Notes under the pieces: model-generated
Databases searched by the model: none
Told to the model about the DNA's origin: nothing
The model's input: only the letters and a program-made list of their open reading frames with translations
DNA from: Candidatus Dojkabacteria bacterium
Lineage (GTDB): Bacteria; Patescibacteriota; Dojkabacteria; J137
Length of the DNA: 18,782 nt
NCBI GenBank assembly: GCA_020429495.1
Contig: JAGQLJ010000048.1
Coordinates: 1 to 18,782 of the forward strand
Direction of reading: 5' to 3'
Shown here: positions 14,169-18,782 of the stretch, piece by piece
Layout: each line of letters begins with the position of its first letter
Position numbering within the stretch: the first letter of the stretch is position 1
Position numbers and translations under genes: made by a program

Positions 14169-15233
14169 TTAAGACCTGTTTCTTATTTCAAGATATTTTT
14201 TAAAAATAGGTGAGAATAATATATTTTGGCTCTTATATCTTTTTATAATTCCTGTTTCTTGTAAAAAGTTTAAATCCCATGAATTATTTACTTTTACTCC
14301 AGCAATAAAATCAAAAAGAATATCTTTCTGTTTACTAGTTAACGACACAATTAGTTTTTCAGAAATATTTGCAAGTGCTGGATTCATTCCAATACGATTA
14401 ATATCAGTGATAGAGTTTATAAGATACTTTTTATATGGAAGATAGCCACCTGATAATTCTTGTATTCGTTTTGACTTTGTTTTATAAGAGGGAAGATTGT
14501 GAAGAAAGTATCTTGCATAAAGATTCATTAAAGGATTATCTATATAAAGTTCAGTTTCTTTTATATCCATAAGCCCTAGCACAACGGTCCGTTGCGTTAG
14601 GTAGTTAACAATTTCTCCATGAGACTCAGCTTTTGCCTCTTCAAACCATCTTGTAGTGTTGATAGAAAATATGCATTCAATGCTTCCTCTATATCGGTCA
14701 CGAATATACTTAATTAAATTACTTATAGAAATTGTTTCAAATTGGAAAAGCTTATCTACATCATCAAAGATAAAGTAAAAATTTTTATCCGGGAATTTGC
14801 TTACAAGATCTTCTATGGCACCAATTAGAATATCTTTTGACCACGAGTCGGGGATTGGAGGATATTGTTTTATTAGTTTACAAAGTTCTTGATATTTATT
14901 AATAACCTTTCTATAAAGAATCTTCTCAAGCGCTACTGTTTGTGGTGCATAGTCAGGAGCCCATATAAATCCATTTGCTCCTCCAACTTTTTCTATCAAA
15001 ACTTCGTTGATATTTATATAGATAAATTCAATTTTTCTTAGCCTACTATATCTCCTTCTGTATTTTCTATTGTATGCAATATATCTAAGAATATGTGTTT
15101 TTCCATAGCCTGCTGGGGCAATTATACTTAATGGACTTGAAGGCCTTTTAAAATGTGCGTAAGAGATACTTGATAGGATTTTATCAACATTTGATTTAGC
15201 ATATTGAGGCGGGAACAGCTCCTCTATATTCAT
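14169..15233 (-). CDS. P-loop (AAA/STAND-like) ATPase with C-terminal winged-helix-like region
   Basis: A soluble P-loop NTPase of about 354 residues. Counting from a TTG at 15254, Walker A is APAGYGKTH at 46-54 and Walker B is FIFDDVDKL at 161-169. A sensor-like Ser-Ile-Asn-Thr-Thr-Arg follows at 197-202. The arrangement resembles AAA+ or STAND ATPases of the ORC1/Cdc6-like kind. The last 55 residues (LTSKQKDILFDFI... to a LQETGIIKRY turn) look like a winged-helix domain. A basic patch (RKYRRRYSRLRK) follows Walker A. I prefer the ATG at 15233 (Met8) over TTG, because TAAAAT ends 5 nt upstream. It could load or regulate something on DNA, or be part of a conflict system, but no partner enzyme is visible. 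Confidence 0.7.
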   Translation of the reverse strand: MNIEELFPPQYAKSNVDKILSSISYAHFKRPSSPLSIIAPAGYGKTHILRYIAYNRKYRRRYSRLRKIEFIYININEVLIEKVGGANGFIWAPDYAPQTVALEKILYRKVINKYQELCKLIKQYPPIPDSWSKDILIGAIEDLVSKFPDKNFYFIFDDVDKLFQFETISISNLIKYIRDRYRGSIECIFSINTTRWFEEAKAESHGEIVNYLTQRTVVLGLMDIKETELYIDNPLMNLYARYFLHNLPSYKTKSKRIQELSGGYLPYKKYLINSITDINRIGMNPALANISEKLIVSLTSKQKDILFDFIAGVKVNNSWDLNFLQETGIIKRYKSQNILFSPIFKKYLEIRNRS

Positions 15234-15298
15234 AGTAAATTTTACTATACTCAAAATGGAGTTTCAACTGGATGCTGGCGTCTAGCAACAGAATCGAG

Positions 15299-15709
15299 CT
15301 ATTGCTGTTTGTAATCTTTTTCAGTTTTTATTAGATACCCAATTCCAAGTAATGAAACTAGTATAAAAAAGAAGCCTAAAGCTACAAATGGAGTAGACCT
15401 TGAATTTAGAATAGCACTGTTATCTTTTTCAGTCTTCAAACTGACAGTTGTAGATGCACCTGCCACACGTCCTTCAGAGTTGTTTGCAGAATTATCTTGG
15501 TGTTGATTAATATTCAAAGTTTTTTCGATAGTAGCAGATAAGTTTTTAAATGCAGCTGGGTCTTTTTGATTTATTGTAAATAGTTGAGCAGGCAAAACGA
15601 AAAAGAGCATAATAGTTATCATGATAACTAATGCTTTTGGAAAGTCTAAATCAATAGTCTTTTCGTTTTGTTGATACATATTCATATGAGTCATACTATA
15701 TTTAATCAT
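15299..15709 (-). CDS. two-helix membrane protein (136 aa), unknown
   Basis: Not recognised. Two hydrophobic segments at about 25-46 and 107-126 flank a 60-residue polar loop rich in Asn, Ser and Lys. With basic residues at both ends, the termini are probably cytoplasmic and the loop outside. It precedes the ATPase gene on the same strand, with 65 bp between its stop and the ATPase ATG. It is divergent from the 15797 gene. The pairing with the ATPase is suggestive of a membrane anchor and motor, but this is only context. Confidence 0.6.
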   Translation of the reverse strand: MIKYSMTHMNMYQQNEKTIDLDFPKALVIMITIMLFFVLPAQLFTINQKDPAAFKNLSATIEKTLNINQHQDNSANNSEGRVAGASTTVSLKTEKDNSAILNSRSTPFVALGFFFILVSLLGIGYLIKTEKDYKQQ

Positions 15710-15796
15710 GGAGTGAAGAGTTAAGCAAATATGAATTAAATTCTAAAATTGAATTTTTGCTCAGCATTGCTAATATTGTTTAGTTAAATCATAACC

Positions 15797-16243
15797 ATGG
15801 ACGTTGAGCCACAAGAAGAAATAGCGCATAATAGATCTACAGAGCAAATTACTGAAGATAAGCAACTAGGGCTTGCGCTACAGACAGAAGCACAAATTAT
15901 TAGAGAGATTAGATATCAAGTTTTTTTAAATTCACCATACAATCACATAGAGAAAACAAACTGCGAGTTAGAAGATGATAGAAGGACAGGGATTAAGTTG
16001 AGACAAGAAGCTCTTCTTAAGGTGCTTGAAGAGTCTCCAGATGGGATAATTAAAGAACAAGAAAGAATAAGGTCTAAATATAAAAATAGAAATCCAAAAG
16101 TTCTTACTACTAGGTTTGGGTATGTTTGGGGTTTGCTATCAAGACAAGAAGATGGCACAAAAAAAATAGAGTGCATTGCTCCAAAACTTAATAGTCTTAT
16201 AGATTCATATCTGAATACTCAAATAGATAGTCTGGAAGCATAA
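15797..16243 (+). CDS. hypothetical protein (148 aa)
   Basis: Not recognised. A highly charged soluble protein (many Glu, Arg, Lys) with long predicted helices at about 18-45 and 58-95, and no signal or membrane segment. A short region at 100-118 (LTTRFGYVWGLLSRQEDGTKKIE) looks like a beta hairpin. The ATG is 7 nt after TTAAAT, so the transcript may be leaderless. It is the first of three closely spaced plus-strand genes, divergent from the two-helix membrane protein. Confidence 0.6.
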   Translation: MDVEPQEEIAHNRSTEQITEDKQLGLALQTEAQIIREIRYQVFLNSPYNHIEKTNCELEDDRRTGIKLRQEALLKVLEESPDGIIKEQERIRSKYKNRNPKVLTTRFGYVWGLLSRQEDGTKKIECIAPKLNSLIDSYLNTQIDSLEA

Positions 16244-16278
16244 TAGTATGCTATTATTCGCGCAGTTAAAACAAATAT

Positions 16279-16629
16279 ATGGAAGATTCAAGCTTAATAG
16301 ATGCTTTCAATAAAGTTTCTGATGATATTAATCCTTATGAATTTGAGATTCATACAGCTGCTCCTACTTATAATGAAATGGCAGGAAAACAAGTTGAAGA
16401 ATTTTTAGAAAACGCCAAAATACCTCAAACGATTACTGGCTCATTACTCATGGGATTTCAAATGAACTATCTAAATACACTTGCTGAAAATGATTTCAGC
16501 GAAGTCAAAATTGAAGTACTTGAAACATTTGGACCCTATGCAGTGAGATATAAAAACAGAAGTGGAAGAGAGCTGAGTAATAGTGCCTTGATACAAGTTA
16601 TAAATGCTTATTTTGCTAAAGATTTTTAA
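16279..16629 (+). CDS. hypothetical protein (116 aa)
   Basis: Not recognised. A small acidic soluble protein, helical in its first 75 residues. The C-terminal part (FGPYAVRYKNRSGRELSNSA) suggests a beta hairpin with a short helix after it. It follows the 148-aa gene by 35 bp and precedes the 80-aa gene by 6 bp, so it is likely co-transcribed with both. The C-terminal pattern G-Y-V-R-x-Y-x-N/A-x-G weakly resembles the next protein. Confidence 0.55.
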   Translation: MEDSSLIDAFNKVSDDINPYEFEIHTAAPTYNEMAGKQVEEFLENAKIPQTITGSLLMGFQMNYLNTLAENDFSEVKIEVLETFGPYAVRYKNRSGRELSNSALIQVINAYFAKDF

Positions 16630-16635
16630 GTGTAA

Positions 16636-16878
16636 ATGGAAGGCATAGATGGAACTGAAAATAATTCTAGGAGATGTAAAAATATAGATCTATCTGAAGC
16701 TGTTGCCGATACATTTGCACAAACGAGGGAATCAGTAATACAGAATTTGATTGAAGATGGTTATCAAATAATTCAAAGTGACTCAGGGTATGTAAGGGCG
16801 ATGTATGACGCAAATGGAGAAAAAGTGCCAGATGAATACAGAGCATCCTTTAACGTAAGGATTTTTTCGACTACTTAG
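16636..16878 (+). CDS. hypothetical protein (80 aa)
   Basis: Not recognised. An 80-residue soluble protein. A helix at about 18-43 (LSEAVADTFAQTRESVIQNL) is followed by a likely beta-rich end (GYVRAMYDANGEKVPDEYRA, then FNVRIF). It starts 6 nt after the preceding stop, so translation may be coupled. Low size and no homologue in mind keep confidence modest, but spacing and codon use agree with a real gene. Confidence 0.5.
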   Translation: MEGIDGTENNSRRCKNIDLSEAVADTFAQTRESVIQNLIEDGYQIIQSDSGYVRAMYDANGEKVPDEYRASFNVRIFSTT

Positions 16879-16900
16879 AATAAGCAAATTATTTAGTTTA

Positions 16901-17989
16901 TTAGCATCCCAAATCTCTACAAACTCCGTTTACGTGATCTGAATAATTTACGTTATAAAATGTTTGTCCATCTGGAGTGTGATAGAAATAAAAGTAATTA
17001 GTTGCATTTGGTCTAAGTGCTGCAATAATTGACTCCATTCTTGGATTATTAATTGGTGTTGGTGGAAGACCAGGATAAAGATAAGTGTTGTAAGGGCTAT
17101 CAATATTTTGGTCTACTAAGTTTACTCCTGCATCATTTTTACCCGTTGCAAAGTTGACAGTTGCATCTGATTGAAGTGCTACACCAGAATCTAATCTATT
17201 ATGAAATACTCCAGCAATTTCAGCTCTGTCATCCCATGCACTTGCTTCTTTTTCTATTACAGAACCTAAAATTATTGCATCATATAGATTAAAGTTTGGA
17301 TCTGCTACATAGTCTTTATAGTCAATACCATTAGTTTCAAGTTTATTTATAAAGTTAACAACCATCATTTCAATTATCTGTGTTGTTGTCATATCTTGGT
17401 CCACTCTATACGTATCGGGATATAAAATTCCTCTCATTGGTTTTCCAGCAGGAATTACAGAGCTAACAAATGTTTGTACCTCTGTACTTGCAAATTGAAT
17501 ACTGTTTGGATTTTGGATTAGATTTATGAACTCAGCTTTATCGAAATTTGTTACTCCAGATAAATCTTCATCAAAAATATCTGCGATAGTTTCATATTTT
17601 AATCCTTCTCTGATTGTTACCCAAATGGCTGGTTTAAATGTTCCTGTTTCTAAAAGTTCAATTACTTCAAGCATATTGTATCCTTCAGGAATTTCGTAAA
17701 GCCCAGCTTTGATTGAGGGGCTAAGCCCGTTTAATTTTAAGTAAACTTCTACTGGAAGCTTGTTGCTTATTAATCCAGATTCATCAAAATATGCCAATAC
17801 ATCTTTAAATGTATCACCTTCTTCAACAATTAACTCAATAGGCTCATCGTTTGAAATTGGTTTATTAACTGAACTGTTATACCAGTTTTTTATAGTCAAT
17901 AAGCCTAAAATTACTAATACTATTATTACTCCAATAATCAATAAAAAGGGCTTAGATTTCTTTTCTGTTAGTCTTGATTGTATTCTCAT
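16901..17989 (-). CDS. mltG: MltG endolytic murein transglycosylase (YceG-like)
   Basis: A 362-residue inner-membrane enzyme that cuts nascent peptidoglycan strands and so limits glycan length. One N-terminal membrane helix spans about 13-33 after a basic start, with the rest outside. A LysM-like stretch (VEEGDTFKDVLAYF) precedes the YceG domain. The conserved segment SVIEKEAS with Glu246 and Glu248 carries the family's active-site Glu, followed by VFHNRLDSGVALQSDATV and the LYPGLPPTPINNP motif near 304-316. The length matches the family. It begins 9 nt after the ruvX stop in the same operon, with no Shine-Dalgarno. Two Cys lie at the extreme C-terminus (357 and 362), which is unusual. Confidence 0.93.
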   Translation of the reverse strand: MRIQSRLTEKKSKPFLLIIGVIIVLVILGLLTIKNWYNSSVNKPISNDEPIELIVEEGDTFKDVLAYFDESGLISNKLPVEVYLKLNGLSPSIKAGLYEIPEGYNMLEVIELLETGTFKPAIWVTIREGLKYETIADIFDEDLSGVTNFDKAEFINLIQNPNSIQFASTEVQTFVSSVIPAGKPMRGILYPDTYRVDQDMTTTQIIEMMVVNFINKLETNGIDYKDYVADPNFNLYDAIILGSVIEKEASAWDDRAEIAGVFHNRLDSGVALQSDATVNFATGKNDAGVNLVDQNIDSPYNTYLYPGLPPTPINNPRMESIIAALRPNATNYFYFYHTPDGQTFYNVNYSDHVNGVCRDLGC

Positions 17990-17998
17990 TTAAAAGTT

Positions 17999-18400
17999 TT
18001 AAAGATTAATATGATCCAAATATTCTTGCAACATAATTCTTGCTGCTTCACCATCAATATTATTTCTTTTATATTTTGCATCTTTAGCCATTGATCTAGC
18101 TAATGATGAAGTCATTACTTCATTTACAGTTTCTAGCTCAATATTTGGGTTAGCATCTTTTATTCTATCAGAGAACTTCTCAATGTGCTTTGAAAAAGGC
18201 GAGTGCGTACCATCATCGTTTAATGGAACACCAATTATTACTTTATCTACCTTTTTCTCGCTAATAACATTAGACAACTTTTTTAAAGCGTCATCATCAT
18301 TTTTAATAAACAGTAATGGAAGAGAGGAAGCAAAACTTTCCTCTTCATCTGAAAGTGCCAATCCAAACTTTTTTGTTCCGTAGTCTATGGATAAAATCAT
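17999..18400 (-). CDS. ruvX: RuvX/YqgF RNase H-fold nuclease
   Basis: A 133-residue YqgF-family protein: the pre-16S rRNA nuclease, also annotated as putative Holliday junction resolvase. The RNase H-fold motifs are visible: Asp6 in SIDYGTKKFGLAL, the VIIGVPLNDDG strand at 54-64, Glu94 in VNEVMTSSLA (a variant of the usual DER motif), and Asp116 in NIDGEAARIMLQEYL. The ATG overlaps the stop of the upstream coiled-coil gene as ATGA, so they are translationally coupled. mltG follows 9 nt after the stop, a neighbourhood seen in many bacteria. Confidence 0.93.
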   Translation of the reverse strand: MILSIDYGTKKFGLALSDEEESFASSLPLLFIKNDDDALKKLSNVISEKKVDKVIIGVPLNDDGTHSPFSKHIEKFSDRIKDANPNIELETVNEVMTSSLARSMAKDAKYKRNNIDGEAARIMLQEYLDHINL

Positions 18401-18782
18401 TTACCTCTAATAAATCCCCATAATGATTCTAGGAATGTTTCATCATCCCCTTTGTCATTATTATCGCTGCTTTCTGGAGCTGAGTCCAGTTTTGATTCTA
18501 AAGCTTTGATTTTAGAGTTTAACTTTTTCTGATTTTCTTGAAGGTTTTGTATTTCTGTTCTGAGCTTAGCGTTCTCTTGTTTAAGACCTGCAACATCCGC
18601 AGGGGTATCAGTGTAAGATTTTACTAAGTTCTGAAGCTGTTGATTTTTTGATCTAAGATTATCGTTGTCTTTTGCAAGTCCAGAATTAGCATCTTCAAGT
18701 TCGTTAACTTTTGTTTCTAGGACTGCTATTTTTTCGTTTAATTCTTTTATGACCACTGGATCTTCGTATTTAGTTTTAGCAG
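18397..18782 (-). CDS. coiled-coil protein, 5' end beyond the window (partial)
   Basis: Not recognised. At least 128 residues. The frame stays open upstream of a GTG at 18756 through AKTKYEDP to the window edge, so the real start probably lies outside. Residues after that GTG form a long coiled coil (ELNEKIAVLETKVNELEDA onward, heptads to about residue 90). A Ser/Asp/Asn-rich acidic patch and a short hydrophobic end (LESLWGFIRGK) follow. No catalytic domain is seen. Its stop overlaps ruvX by 4 nt, so it heads or belongs to the ruvX-mltG operon. A division or envelope-associated role is possible from context only. Confidence 0.65.
   Translation of the reverse strand, partial: AKTKYEDPVVIKELNEKIAVLETKVNELEDANSGLAKDNDNLRSKNQQLQNLVKSYTDTPADVAGLKQENAKLRTEIQNLQENQKKLNSKIKALESKLDSAPESSDNNDKGDDETFLESLWGFIRGK

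Noticed and set aside
15234..15254. TTG start for the P-loop ATPase
   Set aside because: An ATG seven codons downstream is preceded at 5 nt by TAAAAT, as in neighbouring genes, and no Shine-Dalgarno supports TTG.

Overview
This window comes from an AT-rich bacterial genome with short intergenic gaps and many small hypothetical genes. UGA is used as a normal stop. Several traits suggest, but do not prove, a Candidate Phyla Radiation (Patescibacteria) bacterium: an IleRS of the eukaryote-like type under a short T-box leader, a secreted protein with EF-hand repeats and a beta-helix, very few Shine-Dalgarno sequences, and many start codons 5-7 nt after a -10-like hexamer. No marker gene settles the phylum.

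Layout. 75-887 (-) is a ParA/Soj ATPase. 1059-4109 (-) is ileS, preceded by a T-box leader with an Ile (AUC) specifier. 4431-5417 (+) is fmt. 5448-7223 (-) is a secreted beta-helix protein with two dockerin-like motifs. 7337-7468 (+) is a probable small membrane protein. 7465-8916 (-) is an ABC-F ATPase. 8975-9724 (-) is hypothetical, 9827-10477 (+) has seven membrane segments, 10485-11003 (-) is an NYN-domain protein, and 11034-11555 (-) is hypothetical. 11617-12939 (-) is an M20 peptidase and 13020-13754 (-) a possible HhH-GPD DNA glycosylase. 13807-14141 is a rearranged tRNA-Asn locus. 14169-15233 (-) is a P-loop ATPase, 15299-15709 (-) a two-helix membrane protein, and 15797-16878 (+) three small unknown genes. 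16901-18782 (-) is a run of a coiled-coil gene cut by the window edge, ruvX and mltG.

Working together. ileS is probably controlled at translation. Uncharged tRNA-Ile would stabilise an antisequestrator helix. Otherwise CTCAGTAA in that helix can pair with TTACTGAG just before the ileS start. The coiled-coil gene, ruvX and mltG form a tight operon (4-nt overlap, then a 9-nt gap). The three small + strand genes also look co-transcribed.

The strongest unusual signals are short repeats that have spread through functional sequence. (1) A palindromic family with conserved ends and variable stems flanks ileS; one copy lies inside the T-box expression platform. (2) A GC-rich 36-bp REP-like hairpin sits in frame inside fmt between 12-bp direct repeats. 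(3) The same hairpin interrupts the T-loop of two tandem copies of the tRNA-Asn 3' end, beside an intact tRNA-Asn and a separate 5' tRNA half that holds the likely original promoter. I found no CRISPR array, complete insertion sequence, prophage or recognisable defence system. Several hypothetical genes remain unassigned.
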